Shown: one piece after another, positions 41,355-50,052 of the stretch
How the letters are laid out: each line of letters begins with the position of its first letter
Position numbering within the stretch: the stretch's first letter is position 1
Assembly (NCBI GenBank): GCA_964607515.1
Contig: CAZSKU010000007.1
Location: 1 to 64,000, forward strand
DNA length: 64,000 bases
Direction: 5' to 3'
From: UBA6080 sp964607515
GTDB lineage: Bacteria > Fermentibacterota > Fermentibacteria > Fermentibacterales > JCC-6
The notes under the pieces: generated by a model
What the model saw: only the letters and a program-made list of their open reading frames with translations
Told to the model about the DNA's origin: nothing
Databases searched by the model: none
Program-made: the position numbers and the translations under genes

Positions 41355-42590
41355 ATGGAAAGGCTGGGCCGGAGTTCCGCGGTGGCCTTCATTGTTCTGC
41401 TGGGCGTGGTGAGCCTGTTCGCGGACATGAACTACGAGGGCGGCCGCAGCGTGGTGGGGCAGTACATCAAGCTGCTGGGCACCGGCGCCTTCGCCCTGGG
41501 CTTGTCCGCGGGGTTCGGGGAGTTCATCGGCTACGCCCTGCGCCTGGTCTCCGGGGCGGTGGCGGACAGGACCCGGAAGTACTGGGCCCTCATCATCACC
41601 GGGTACGTTGTGCAGCTCTGTTCCCTGCCCATGCTGGCCTTCGTCCGGGGCTGGAAGCTGGCCCTGGCGTTTTTGCTCCTGGAGAGGGTGGGGAAGGCCA
41701 TCCGGAAACCCGCCCACGACGCGGTGATCTCCTTCGCCTCCAAGCGGACCGGAAGCGGGTTCGGTTTCGGTCTGCACGAGGCCATGGACCAGGTGGGCGC
41801 CTTCCTGGGCCCGGCGCTGTTCTCCCTTCTTCTCTTCTCGGGCCCGGACGGTGCGGCCCTGGCGGACTACCGCCGGGGGCTTCTGCTTCTGTTCATACCC
41901 GCAGGGCTGGTGGTGCTGATAGTGTCCGCGGCAAGATTCTTCTTCCCGCACCCCCAGAATTTCGAGCTGGACCGGGCGGCACCGGAGGTCCGGATGAAGG
42001 GGTACTCCCGGGGCTTCTGGATCATCGTGGCCGCCGCGGGCCTGATGGCCATGGGGATCACCGACTTCCCCCTCATAGGCATGCACCTGATCAGGTCCGG
42101 GCGGTTCCCCGAGGCCGCCATCCCGCTGCTCTACTCCGGGGCCATGGCAGTGGACGCGGCGGCGGCTCTGGTGTTCGGAAAGCTTTACGATCGCTTCGGC
42201 GTGAAGGCGCTTCTGGGGTTGTTCATCGCCGAGCTGTTCACCGCTCCTATGGTGTTCCTCGGGCCCTCCTGGGCCATCATCGGGGGCATGGCCCTGTGGG
42301 GGATCAGCGTGGGAACCCAGGAATCCATCCTCAAGGCGGCCATCGGGGACCGGGTGCCCAAGGAGAAGCGGGGCAGGGCTTTCGGCCTTTTCAACACAGC
42401 CTTCGGGTTTTTCTGGTTCGTGGGGAGCGCCGTGGTGGGGCTGCTGTACGACCGGTACGGCCCGTTGCCCATGGCGCTGTTCTCCGTGGCCGTCCAGGGG
42501 GCGGCCCTGGGGGTGTTCGCCTTCATGATGCCCCGGGATCCGGGGCGGAGCGCCTTCGGAAGCGCCGGAGAAGGGGAGGATCATGTCTGA
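41355..42590 (+). CDS. MFS transporter
   Basis: A 411-residue membrane protein with 12 hydrophobic spans of the major facilitator type; GGRSVVGQYIKLLG at the start and RVGKAIRKPAHDAVISFAS between spans 4 and 5 (the loop motif). Start ATG 41355 chosen since GGGAG lies 7 bases upstream; ATG 41349 and an upstream frame at 41286 are alternatives. The substrate is not deducible. Overlaps the SnoaL-like gene by 8 bases, so the two are translated together. Confidence 0.87.
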   Translation: MERLGRSSAVAFIVLLGVVSLFADMNYEGGRSVVGQYIKLLGTGAFALGLSAGFGEFIGYALRLVSGAVADRTRKYWALIITGYVVQLCSLPMLAFVRGWKLALAFLLLERVGKAIRKPAHDAVISFASKRTGSGFGFGLHEAMDQVGAFLGPALFSLLLFSGPDGAALADYRRGLLLLFIPAGLVVLIVSAARFFFPHPQNFELDRAAPEVRMKGYSRGFWIIVAAAGLMAMGITDFPLIGMHLIRSGRFPEAAIPLLYSGAMAVDAAAALVFGKLYDRFGVKALLGLFIAELFTAPMVFLGPSWAIIGGMALWGISVGTQESILKAAIGDRVPKEKRGRAFGLFNTAFGFFWFVGSAVVGLLYDRYGPLPMALFSVAVQGAALGVFAFMMPRDPGRSAFGSAGEGEDHV

Positions 42591-42990
42591 CAACCTGGAT
42601 ATCGCGAAACGCTTCATACGGATATGGGGCGACGGAAGCCTCGATCTGATAGACGAGCTGGCGGCTCCTGAGATAGTGGTGAAGTACCCGGTGATGCCTT
42701 CGGTGATCCGCGGGCGGAGGCTCTACCGCAGGGTTATGGAGGGGTTCCGGGGGGCATTCCCCGATTCCTCGCTCTCGCTGCTCGACGAAGTTGACGGCGG
42801 GGAGAAGGTTGTTCTCCGGTGGAGTTTTACGGGAACCCAGTCGGGGCCCCTGCTGGGGATCCCCGGGTCGGGGCTGAAGGTCGCCTGGACCGGGATGACC
42901 CTTTACAGGATCCAGGGCGGTCTTGTCACGGAGGAGACCGGGGAGGAGAACTTCCTGGGTTTCTACAGGCAGATCGGGCTGGTCCGGTGA
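42583..42990 (+). CDS. SnoaL/NTF2-like fold protein
   Basis: A 135-residue protein of the SnoaL-like (NTF2-like) alpha+beta barrel family: AKRFIRIWGDGSLDLIDELAAPEIVVKYPVMPSVIRGRRLYRRVMEGFRGAFPD, and WSFTGTQSGPLLGIPGSGLKVAWTGMTLYRIQGGLV. Many members are cyclases, isomerases or of unknown role. ATG 42583 lies inside the MFS gene end. Overlaps the VOC gene (GTG 42987) by 4 bases. Confidence 0.85.
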   Translation: MSDNLDIAKRFIRIWGDGSLDLIDELAAPEIVVKYPVMPSVIRGRRLYRRVMEGFRGAFPDSSLSLLDEVDGGEKVVLRWSFTGTQSGPLLGIPGSGLKVAWTGMTLYRIQGGLVTEETGEENFLGFYRQIGLVR

Positions 42991-43415
42991 ACCCGGGAAG
43001 GCCCGATCCGCTGCTTCTCGGGTTGGACTGCATCCGGCTTCCGGTGGACGACCTGGAGCGGGGCCTTTCGTTCTACCGGGACGCCCTCGGGCTGGAGCCG
43101 GTGTGGCGGGACGGGACCTCAGCCGGGCTGGGCATGCCCGGGGGCGGCGAGTTGGTTCTGCACACCACGGGGGGAAGCCCGGAGACCGACATCCTGGTTC
43201 GAAGCGCGGACGAGGCGGCCCGGAGGATTTCGCAGGCCGGGGGGAGCGTGGCGGCAGACCCCTTCGACATCCGGATCGGGCGCTGCTGCGTGGTCCGGGA
43301 CCCCTGGGGCAACGAGATGGTGCTTCTGGACTCTTCGAAGGGGCTTCTCCGGACCGACGAACACGGAAACGCGGCCGGCAACCTTCCTCTCTGCGCTGAC
43401 GCCGGGGCGGGCTGA
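42987..43415 (+). CDS. Glyoxalase/bleomycin-resistance (VOC) family protein
   Basis: A 142-residue VOC-fold protein. LDCIRLPVDDLERGLSFYRDALGLEPVWR at the start and CCVVRDPWGNEMVLLD near the end match the paired beta-alpha-beta-beta-beta units; conserved metal-ligand His is not clear at the first position. GTG 42987 overlaps the SnoaL-like stop by 4 bases (GTGA). Role (lyase, dioxygenase or resistance) unknown. Confidence 0.88.
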   Translation: MNPGRPDPLLLGLDCIRLPVDDLERGLSFYRDALGLEPVWRDGTSAGLGMPGGGELVLHTTGGSPETDILVRSADEAARRISQAGGSVAADPFDIRIGRCCVVRDPWGNEMVLLDSSKGLLRTDEHGNAAGNLPLCADAGAG

Positions 43416-43474
43416 TACTGCCGTTACCCGCTGCTCCGGGTATACTTTCCATGTATTGAGCAAAGGAGGGGAGA

Positions 43475-44092
43475 ATGGGCGTAATACCTTCCGATTCCGT
43501 GAAGTGCAGTTCCTTCCCCTGCGGCGACGTCCGGAAGGAGCGCCATTCAGTTCCGGGGGTGGAGATCGACCCGGAGAGGATCCGGGTGGTGCTTGTCTCC
43601 GAATCGGCCCCGGCGGACCCCGGGGACCACTACTACAGCCCGGGGGACCCGCTGTTCCTTCGAACCACGCTGCAGGCTTTCCGGGACGCGGGGGAGAATG
43701 TAAACTCCGCCGCGGACATTCTGGACCTGGGAGTCTACATGACCACCGCGGTGAAGTGCGGCAAGACGGGCTATCTGCTGAGCCCCGCCACGGTGAGGGA
43801 GTGTTCGGGGCTGCTCGAGGCGGAACTGGACCTATTCTCTTCGGTGAGGGCATACCTGCTCATGGGGGACGCGGCCATCCGGGCGCTGAACTGCGTGGCC
43901 GCACGGCGGGGGGAGAAGAGGGTGATTCCGGCCGGGTCCACTTACAGGATCAGGGGACAGGAATACCTGTACCGGGGAGCCAGGGCCTTCCCCTCCTACC
44001 TGCAGGCGGGCCCCAGCTTCTTCATCGAGAAGAGCAAGCGCCGGATGATAGCCGAGGATATCAGGGCCGCCCTGGACCTGGCGGGGAAGTGA
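43475..44092 (+). CDS. Uracil-DNA-glycosylase-superfamily-like protein
   Basis: A 205-residue protein. The regions RIRVVLVSESAPADPGDHYYSPGDP, VYMTTAVKCGKTGYLLSPATVRECSGLLEAELDLFSSVRAYLLMGDAAIRALN and YRGARAFPSYLQAGPSFFIEKSKRRMIAEDI follow the uracil-DNA glycosylase-like fold (motif A and the L-MGDAAI loop; the HPS-like motif is PSY). Catalytic residues differ from classic UDGs, so activity is uncertain. ATG 43475 has AAAGGAGGGGAG upstream; TATACT at 43441 may be its -10. Confidence 0.7.
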   Translation: MGVIPSDSVKCSSFPCGDVRKERHSVPGVEIDPERIRVVLVSESAPADPGDHYYSPGDPLFLRTTLQAFRDAGENVNSAADILDLGVYMTTAVKCGKTGYLLSPATVRECSGLLEAELDLFSSVRAYLLMGDAAIRALNCVAARRGEKRVIPAGSTYRIRGQEYLYRGARAFPSYLQAGPSFFIEKSKRRMIAEDIRAALDLAGK

Positions 44093-44124
44093 TCGATGTG
44101 TCTGACGACATTGTGGAGGGCGCC

Positions 44125-44514
44125 ATGAAAACGGTATCTGTGAGGTGGCAGAGGCTGGTGACCGAAGAGGGCGAAACGTGTGAACGCTGCTCGTGCACGG
44201 AGAGCGCCGTTGAGAGTGCTGTCCGAAGGCTCGGGGAGGCGCTGGCCCCTCTGGGCGTCGGAGTCTCGCTGATCAGGGAGGCTCTGGATCAGGCCCGGTT
44301 CGCCGGGGACCCCCTGCAGTCCAACAGGATCTGGATCAATGGAAGGGCTCTGGAAGAGTGGATCGGGGCCGGGTCCGGCGAGAGCCGGTGCTGCGACGCC
44401 TGCGGGGACTCCATGTGCAGAACCCTGGAGGTGGGCTCCTCGACCTACGAGGCTGTTCCCGAGGAACTGATCATCAAAGCCGGGCTGCTGGTGGCAGCGG
44501 AGCTGGAGGGCTGA
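44125..44514 (+). CDS. DUF2703 protein
   Basis: A 129-residue protein. MKTVSVRWQRLVTEEGETCERCSCTE and CCDACGDSMCRTLEVGSSTYEAVPEELIIKA give the Cys-rich patterns of DUF2703, a metal-binding family seen near arsenic and selenium-related genes. ATG 44125 has GGAGGGCGCC upstream, supporting this start over the earlier GTG. Role unproven. The UDG-like gene ends 32 bases before. Confidence 0.85.
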   Translation: MKTVSVRWQRLVTEEGETCERCSCTESAVESAVRRLGEALAPLGVGVSLIREALDQARFAGDPLQSNRIWINGRALEEWIGAGSGESRCCDACGDSMCRTLEVGSSTYEAVPEELIIKAGLLVAAELEG

Positions 44515-44562
44515 CACGCGGGTTATCGAAATAGGAGGGGCCGGAATGGGGAAAGGGCTCCG

Positions 44563-44715
44563 GTGAAGCTGCTGGAGTACCGGGATGACACCGGTGAGGC
44601 CGGAACAGGCCGTTCCGGGCCGGACGGCGCCTCGGGGGAGGCCACGGGCCGCTCCCGGCGCGGGGCGGGGCTCGGGCCCGGGAAGCCCTTGAAATCCTTT
44701 GGAGACACGGTCTGA
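44563..44715 (+). CDS. Possible small 50-residue protein, coupled to the next gene
   Basis: Frame GTG 44563 to TGA 44713-44715, whose last base is the A of ATG 44715. Residues are Gly/Arg/Ser-rich (KLLEYRDDTGEAG...). A tiny frame MGKGLR precedes it with AGGAGGGG. Both could be leader peptides or chance. No family recognised. Confidence 0.25.
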   Translation: MKLLEYRDDTGEAGTGRSGPDGASGEATGRSRRGAGLGPGKPLKSFGDTV

Positions 44716-45374
44716 TGGGAGGCATCGGGAGTTTTGCGGCCGGCGTTCTGGGAAGGCCCGGCAGGGGTCTGGCCCCCCGGCTTCTGGCGCCCCTGTGGAA
44801 CTGGAGGAACTCAGACCTGAACGACGCCGCCCTGTCGGCCCTGGAACTGTGCCCTGAGGACAGAGTTCTGGAGGTGGGGTTCGGCGGCGGGTACCTGCTT
44901 AGAAGAATCGCGTCGGCTGTGACGGAAGGGCTGGCGGCGGGGGCGGACCCCTGCCGGGCGCTGGTGGACCGGGGCCGCCGCCGGTTCCGATCCCGGGTCG
45001 CCGCCGGCCGGGTAGATCTCCGGTGCGCCCCGGCGGAGGAGCTTCCCTTCCCTTCCGGAAGCTTCGGGAAGGCATGCACAGTGAACTCCCTGTTCTTCTG
45101 GAAACAGCCCGAACGGGGGCTCGAGGAGATTCACCGGGTGCTGGAGGACCGGGGCATGCTTGTGGTGTGCCTCACGGTGAAGAGGTGCCTGGAAAACCGC
45201 TGGTTCCTGCGGGAAGGGGTGAGGCTCCTGGAGAACGGGGAGATCGTGGAGATGGTCGAAAGGTCAGGCTTTGACATTGTGGATTCCCGGCTGTGCGAAG
45301 ACTCGCGCCGGGAGTTCATTCTCCTGACCGCAGGGAAGAGGGCGCCGGCGATGGGTGAGGGAGGCGGGGAATGA
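44715..45374 (+). CDS. SAM-dependent methyltransferase (class I)
   Basis: A 219-residue class I enzyme. Motif I is RVLEVGFGGGYLLRRIAS, then DPCRALVDRGRRRF, APAEELPFPSGSFGKACTVNSLFFWKQ and LEEIHRVLEDRGMLVVCLT. N-terminal 40 residues form a hydrophobic helix (RGLAPRLLAPLW). Substrate unknown. ATG 44715 overlaps the stop of the small frame. Its stop overlaps the next gene by 4 bases. Confidence 0.87.
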   Translation: MGGIGSFAAGVLGRPGRGLAPRLLAPLWNWRNSDLNDAALSALELCPEDRVLEVGFGGGYLLRRIASAVTEGLAAGADPCRALVDRGRRRFRSRVAAGRVDLRCAPAEELPFPSGSFGKACTVNSLFFWKQPERGLEEIHRVLEDRGMLVVCLTVKRCLENRWFLREGVRLLENGEIVEMVERSGFDIVDSRLCEDSRREFILLTAGKRAPAMGEGGGE

Positions 45375-46225
45375 CGGCCCGCGGGGAGAGCGCGGAGGAG
45401 GCGTTTTCCGCCGCCGCCGAAGGCCTTCCCGTGCGCGAGTCCATCGCCGCCGTGACCCCCACGGTGTGCTCCCTGATGGGGATTCCCCCGGTTCCCGGGG
45501 AGAAACCGATAACCCGGGTTCTGGAGGCGGCGTGGGAGACGTTCTCCGAAGGAAGCGCGGAAAGGTGCCTGGTTTTCGCCCCGGACGCCCTGGGAAGCCA
45601 CCTCGGGGGGGAGGAGGGGCTGTTTCAGCGGGTGCGGGCCGCCGCGCCCCTGGAGGTTCCCGCGAGGGCGGTGTACCCGCCGAAGACCCCGGTCTGTTTC
45701 GCTTCAATGTTCACCGGCCTCCCTCCGGAAGGACACGGAATCCGCCGGTACGAGAAGCCCGTCCTGGCCTGCGTCACCCTGTTCGACCGGCTGGCCGCCG
45801 CGGGAAAAAGGGCTGCGGTGGTGTCCGTGGCGGAGTGCAGCATAGACGTGATCTTCCGGGGAAGGCCCGTGCAGTACTTCTCCGAGGAGTACGATCCCCA
45901 GGTGGTGCGAAGGACCGTTAACCTTCTGGAGGAGGACCGGGCGGACTTCATCCTGGCCTACGTCCAGGGGTACGACGACGCCCTGCACCGCACCACGCCC
46001 TTCTCCCCGGAAGCCCTGGCGGCGGCTCGGGAGAACGTGTCGCAGTTCCTGGAGGCGGCCGCCGCCTTCGACAGGTGCTGGGCCCGGTTCAACCGGGCTC
46101 TCCTGTTCGCCCCGGACCATGGAGCCCACACAAGCCCCGCCACCCGCCGGGGAGACCACGGGGAGGACATCCCCGGGGACATGGAGCTGTCTCACTTCTA
46201 CGGTTTCCGGGGAGCCGGGGGCTGA
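45371..46225 (+). CDS. Alkaline-phosphatase-superfamily (type I phosphodiesterase-like) protein
   Basis: A 284-residue protein. It has the AP-superfamily beginning of the metal loop (VFAPDALGSHL), TPVCFASMFTGLPPEGHGIRRYEKP (nucleophile region; Thr/Ser-Ala-type loop with MFTG), DRADFILAYVQGYDDALHR (Asp/His metal ligand) and LLFAPDHGAHTS-ATRRGDHGED (final DH..H). Likely removes phosphate from an unknown substrate. It overlaps the methyltransferase by 4 bases. The downstream promoter region leads to VapBC. Confidence 0.72.
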   Translation: MTARGESAEEAFSAAAEGLPVRESIAAVTPTVCSLMGIPPVPGEKPITRVLEAAWETFSEGSAERCLVFAPDALGSHLGGEEGLFQRVRAAAPLEVPARAVYPPKTPVCFASMFTGLPPEGHGIRRYEKPVLACVTLFDRLAAAGKRAAVVSVAECSIDVIFRGRPVQYFSEEYDPQVVRRTVNLLEEDRADFILAYVQGYDDALHRTTPFSPEALAAARENVSQFLEAAAAFDRCWARFNRALLFAPDHGAHTSPATRRGDHGEDIPGDMELSHFYGFRGAGG

Positions 46226-46247
46226 GGAACGCTTCGGGAGAGCAGCA

Positions 46248-46292
46248 TTGACTTGCAGCACTCGATGTGTATGATGTATGTAATCTATACAC
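46248..46292 (+). promoter_or_regulatory. Promoter and operator of the VapBC pair
   Basis: TTGACT (46248-46253) and TATGAT (46270-46275) with 16-base spacing. GTGTAT (46267-46272) and ATACAC (46287-46292) are exact inverted repeats 14 bases apart, flanking the start of transcription. Antitoxin autoregulation is expected at such sites. Confidence 0.65.
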
Positions 46293-46307
46293 ATGCGGGA
46301 GGCGGAA

Positions 46308-46502
46308 ATGCGCACGAACATCGTCATAGAAGATGACCTGATGAAGGAAGCTCTGGAAATATCCGGCTGCAGGACGAAAAAGGAGACGGTGGAGGAAGGG
46401 CTGAGGCTGCTCATCGCGATGCGCAAACAGGCGGGAGCGCGGAAATACCGGGGAAAGCTGAACTGGGAGGGCGATCTGGATGAGATGAGAACCGACCGGT
46501 GA
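46308..46502 (+). CDS. vapB: VapB-type antitoxin
   Basis: A 64-residue protein. The N-terminal MRTNIVIEDDLMKEALEISGCRTKKETVEEGLRLLIAMRK is the ribbon-helix-helix (DUF2191-like VapB) fold; the C-terminal tail ends in acidic residues that would cover the toxin. ATG 46308 with GGGAGGCGGAA upstream (an ATG at 46293 is less likely). Its stop overlaps the toxin's GTG by 4 bases. Predicted to repress its promoter via the repeats at 46267-46292. Confidence 0.87.
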   Translation: MRTNIVIEDDLMKEALEISGCRTKKETVEEGLRLLIAMRKQAGARKYRGKLNWEGDLDEMRTDR

Positions 46503-46891
46503 TACTGGCGGACACCTCGGTCTGGATTGACTACGTGAACGGAATCGCGTCTCCCCGGACGGACTTGCTCGACAGGGAACTGCAGCGCGACCGGGTGGCT
46601 ACCGGTGATCTGATAATCGCGGAGTTTCTGAAGGGTTTCCGGTACGACGCCCAGTTCCGCGCGGCCGCGGCGATAATGGAATCGCTTGAATACCATGACA
46701 TCGCGGGCAGGGCGATCGCGTACAAGGCCGCCGAAAACTTCCGCAGGCTCAGGAAATGCGGAATCACCGTGAGGAAAACGATCGATGTGCTGATAGCCAC
46801 GTTCTGCATAGAGAACCGCTTCGAACTACTGCACAGCGACAGGGATTTCGACCCCATGGAGGATCATCTCGGATTGAAAGTCAGGAGATGA
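46499..46891 (+). CDS. vapC: VapC-type PIN-domain toxin
   Basis: A 130-residue PIN-domain RNase. Acidic active-site residues: LADTSVWID (Asp), IIAEFLKG (Glu), TIDVLIATF (Asp) and HSDRDFD (Asp). GTG 46499 overlaps the antitoxin stop by 4 bases. A second, unrelated PIN pair lies at 3286-3956. Targets unknown; VapC enzymes often cut tRNA or 23S rRNA. Confidence 0.9.
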   Translation: MILADTSVWIDYVNGIASPRTDLLDRELQRDRVATGDLIIAEFLKGFRYDAQFRAAAAIMESLEYHDIAGRAIAYKAAENFRRLRKCGITVRKTIDVLIATFCIENRFELLHSDRDFDPMEDHLGLKVRR

Positions 46892-46985
46892 CCCTGCCGG
46901 CTTCGAGCCTGCCGGTACCAGAGTATCCCCGCGATTCCGCAGATATTCCGTTTCGACGCTTTTTCCGACTTTGTGCTTCTCCGCT

Positions 46986-48059
46986 TCACGGCTGAAGTCC
47001 TACCAGATACAGCCCCTCCCCGGAGCGGAACAGGACGGCTCCCCCCGAGGGCAGTTCCACGGCCGTGGTCATGGAGCCGATCAGCCCTGACGTTCCCGGA
47101 AGGGTGTCTTCGGGGGTGACTGTGAAGGTCTCCCAGTCCGCCCGGGCGGTCATCAGGGGGCAGTCGAAGCCGCGGGAGACCAGGAACCGGCCGTCGGCCA
47201 GCCTTCCGTGCACCGAGACGTCCGGCCCGGGATTCCGGACGATCCTGCCGTCGGCGTACCTGAGGATCTGTCCTTCGGGGTCGCGGGAAAGCCCGGCGTC
47301 CGGAAGCACCCACTGCTCTATGACCGGCGTGAAGATACCGTCCGCCAGGGTCATTTCCAGAAGGACCTCCCCGGTGGAGGCGTCGGCTATCAGGTCCGGG
47401 GGCCAGGCTCCGCAGGCCGCCAGGTCCGACCAGGGGTTCGGGATGAAACCGTCCCCCAGGAAGTCTCCGGCGCCGCCGCTTCTGGAGCCGTCGGCGATGT
47501 TCACCAGGTAGCCCGGAGACTCGGGTTCCGAGTTATCCAGGAACATGCCGGTCCAGTAATCAACCATTCCTTGGGGGGTCGGGGGGCAGGCGAGGATCGG
47601 GGAGCCGTAGAACCGGGCGCCGTCCCGGGTGAACTGGAACTCCGGGCCGCCGCCCACCTCGATGCTCAGAGCGACGAGCCTCGTATTGCTCCCGTCCGGG
47701 GAGCAGAGGAATATCCCCGCGGGACCCGGAACGTAATCCTCCGGCTGCAGGGAGTCGGGGACCCGGAGGTTCCGGGTGAAGAGCAGCACGGTTCCGTCAG
47801 GGCTCGCCCGGAGCATGCCGTCCCGGCCACTGAACTCCCACCCGTGCTCCCGGGGGCTCCAGTCCGGCTTTATCACGGTTTCGGAGCCGGGGTCCAGGGG
47901 GTCCAGGGAGTGAAGTGCTCCCTGAACGTCCCTGTAGATCACCGTGTTGTCGGGAAGAACCACGTAGCCGGGAAACCACCACGACAGGGGAGAGGCGATG
48001 AGAACCGGTTCCCCGGCGGCCGCCGCGGCGGCCAGGGCGAGCAGCGGAAGGGATTTCAA
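46986..48059 (-). CDS. Secreted protein of unknown function (propeller-like)
   Basis: A 357-residue secreted protein. TTG 48059 start chosen because GGAGG lies 5 bases upstream on the minus strand and the next 16 residues are a signal peptide (LPLLALAAAAAAGEP). The rest has strand-turn repeats (VVLPDNTVIYRDVQGALHSLDPLD, GIFLCSPDGSNTRLVALSIEVGGGP, ILRYADGRIVRNPGPDV) suggesting a beta-propeller. No catalytic motif recognised. No lipobox, so likely soluble in the periplasm or exported. Lies between VapBC and tRNA-Pro. Confidence 0.72.
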   Translation of the reverse strand: MKSLPLLALAAAAAAGEPVLIASPLSWWFPGYVVLPDNTVIYRDVQGALHSLDPLDPGSETVIKPDWSPREHGWEFSGRDGMLRASPDGTVLLFTRNLRVPDSLQPEDYVPGPAGIFLCSPDGSNTRLVALSIEVGGGPEFQFTRDGARFYGSPILACPPTPQGMVDYWTGMFLDNSEPESPGYLVNIADGSRSGGAGDFLGDGFIPNPWSDLAACGAWPPDLIADASTGEVLLEMTLADGIFTPVIEQWVLPDAGLSRDPEGQILRYADGRIVRNPGPDVSVHGRLADGRFLVSRGFDCPLMTARADWETFTVTPEDTLPGTSGLIGSMTTAVELPSGGAVLFRSGEGLYLVGLQP

Positions 48060-48217
48060 GGGCACCTCCTCGGGTTTGATGCCGGGAGTATATGGACCCG
48101 GAGGGCGGCGGGCACGGCTCGGATTCCGCGCCCCGCCTGCGCCGCGGTGAACGGATACGCGAAGGACCGGGCATGTCCACCATGCGCCGGTTCCGACGGA
48201 TGGGATCACGGGGGTGC

Positions 48218-48294
<77 letters not shown>

Positions 48295-48306
48295 ACCGGA
48301 ACCGCT

Positions 48307-48335
48307 ATTCTACAATCGGGTATATACCTCTGCAA
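48307..48335 (-). promoter_or_regulatory. Promoter of tRNA-Pro
   Basis: Minus-strand TTGCAG (48335-48330) and TAGAAT (48312-48307), 17 bases apart. The -10 ends 12 bases before the tRNA 5' end. Confidence 0.6.
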
Positions 48336-48341
48336 CCTTGA

Positions 48342-48374
48342 CCGGTGCACCGCGCTGCGGAATGATTGCACCGG
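48342..48374. repeat. Inverted repeat upstream of the carboxypeptidase gene
   Basis: CCGGTGCA (48342-48349) and TGCACCGG (48367-48374) are exact inverted repeats, enclosing a smaller CCGC-GCT-GCGG hairpin. It may form a leader structure of the M14 gene or be an operator. The rest of this roughly 130-base interval shows nothing else. Confidence 0.5.
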
Positions 48375-48432
48375 ACAGACGTGCTTCCCCCGCAACCGTG
48401 TCCGGGGCCCTCCCCGGCTGGATAGGATATTC

Positions 48433-50037
48433 ATGAGCATTCTCCTTATCGCCGCACTTTTTTCGGTCTCCTCCGACGGGTGGTATTCGGTGATGGTGCC
48501 GGAGGTCTCCCGGGCGGACGTTAACTTCCTTCACAGCCAGGGTTTCGACATCGAGGCGGTGTTCGGAGACAGGGCCCGGGTCTACGTGAACGACCACGGG
48601 TCGGCCATGCTCAGGAACCTCGGGTACTCCCCGGCGGCTCTGGAGGAGCCGGTCCCCCTGGTGCCGTACCCTTCCATCACCGAGGTGAACGCCACCCTGG
48701 CCTCGATAGTCTCGGAGCATTCCGGCATCTGCCGGCTCGAGACCCTGGGCACCTCCGAGCAGGGCAGGCCCATATACGCCGTGGTGGTCACCAAGGATCC
48801 CGCCCAGAACGTGGCCGAACCCAGAATCAGGGTATGCGGCAACATCCACGGCGACGAGAAGGGTTCGGGGATGACGGTTCTGAACTTCCTCACGGTGCTC
48901 ACGGACAACTACGGCACCAGCGACATGTGCACCTACCTGGTGGACAACGCGGAGACATGGATCATCCCCGTGCTGAATCCCGACGGCTACCACAACAACT
49001 CCCGTTACAACGCCAGCGGAGTGGACCTGAACCGGAATCTGAGCTACATGTGGAGCGGAGGGGGTCCGTCGCCCTTCAGCGAACCGGAGACCCAGGCCCT
49101 GAGGAACATCACCCAGCCGGACTGGCCCGCCCTGGACAACCTCCGGAACGTGTTCGCCGGGGGGTTCTCCGGGCACGACGGCGCCCAGTGCGTGAACACC
49201 GTGTGGAACTTCAGCGTCAGCGAGCCCATCCAGGACCTGGCCCTGGTCACCGAGCAGGCCGAGAGCTACGCCCTGCACCCTTCCATCACCGCCTACTACG
49301 GTCCCGGCAACTGGGACATCTGGATCCCGGGAGCATCATGGTACCCCACCAACGGCGACGTGAACGACTGGAGCTACGGCGAGTGCGGCACCGTGGACCA
49401 CACCGTGGAAGTGTCCAACACCAAGGCGCCGGCGGACTGGCCCGGGGTGGCCTCGGCCAACTACATGCCCATCCTTCAGTGGGCCGTGAGCGCCACCTAC
49501 GGCGTGTGGGGCACGGTGAAGGACGGCTACGGCAACCCCCTGGACGCCCAGATAGACATATCCATTCCTGACGGGTCCGACTCCACGCCTCTGCGGTTCA
49601 CCCGGAGCGATGTGGTGAACGGCGGCTACTCCAAGAGCCTTCTGCCGGGCACCTACAACATCACCGCCACGGTGGAGGGGATGGGTTCCCAGACCCAGAC
49701 CGGAGTGGCGGTGGGCGCCTCGGAGATGGTGGAGGTCAACTTCGTGTTTTCCACTGGCATAGAAGATTCAGGGGCGGGAATTGCTCCTGTTCTAAGGATT
49801 ACCGCCAGCCCCAATCCGGTGAGGGGCGTCTGCACCGTAACCCTTCCGATGGGGGGGCTTGAGGGCAGCCTCGCGGTTTACGATATTACCGGCCGAATGG
49901 TACACGAGGCTACCCCGGCGGCGGGTTCGGGCGTATACGCCTGGAACGCCGGGGGGACGGTCCCTGCGGGGGTATACACCGTGGTGTACACGTCCGGAGG
50001 GCAGAGTGCGTCCACACGGCTTGTGGTCGCGGAATAG
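48433..50037 (+). CDS. Secreted M14 zinc carboxypeptidase with C-terminal sorting domain
   Basis: A 534-residue secreted peptidase. Signal peptide (1-12 or so), an N-terminal propeptide-like part, then the M14 domain: HxxE zinc ligands His139/Glu142 in GNIHGDEKG, substrate Arg in LNRN (~199-201), third ligand His248 in GFSGHDGAQC, and catalytic Glu326 in TVEVSNTK. A carboxypeptidase-regulatory-like Ig domain (~355-440) follows. The C-terminal ~90 residues (ITASPNPVRGVCTVTLP...SLAVYDITGRMVHE...GVYTVVYTSGG) form a sorting-like domain. ATG 48433. Cleaves C-terminal residues from peptides outside the cell. Confidence 0.92.
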   Translation: MSILLIAALFSVSSDGWYSVMVPEVSRADVNFLHSQGFDIEAVFGDRARVYVNDHGSAMLRNLGYSPAALEEPVPLVPYPSITEVNATLASIVSEHSGICRLETLGTSEQGRPIYAVVVTKDPAQNVAEPRIRVCGNIHGDEKGSGMTVLNFLTVLTDNYGTSDMCTYLVDNAETWIIPVLNPDGYHNNSRYNASGVDLNRNLSYMWSGGGPSPFSEPETQALRNITQPDWPALDNLRNVFAGGFSGHDGAQCVNTVWNFSVSEPIQDLALVTEQAESYALHPSITAYYGPGNWDIWIPGASWYPTNGDVNDWSYGECGTVDHTVEVSNTKAPADWPGVASANYMPILQWAVSATYGVWGTVKDGYGNPLDAQIDISIPDGSDSTPLRFTRSDVVNGGYSKSLLPGTYNITATVEGMGSQTQTGVAVGASEMVEVNFVFSTGIEDSGAGIAPVLRITASPNPVRGVCTVTLPMGGLEGSLAVYDITGRMVHEATPAAGSGVYAWNAGGTVPAGVYTVVYTSGGQSASTRLVVAE

Positions 50038-50052
50038 GCTGAAAGGCAGCGC

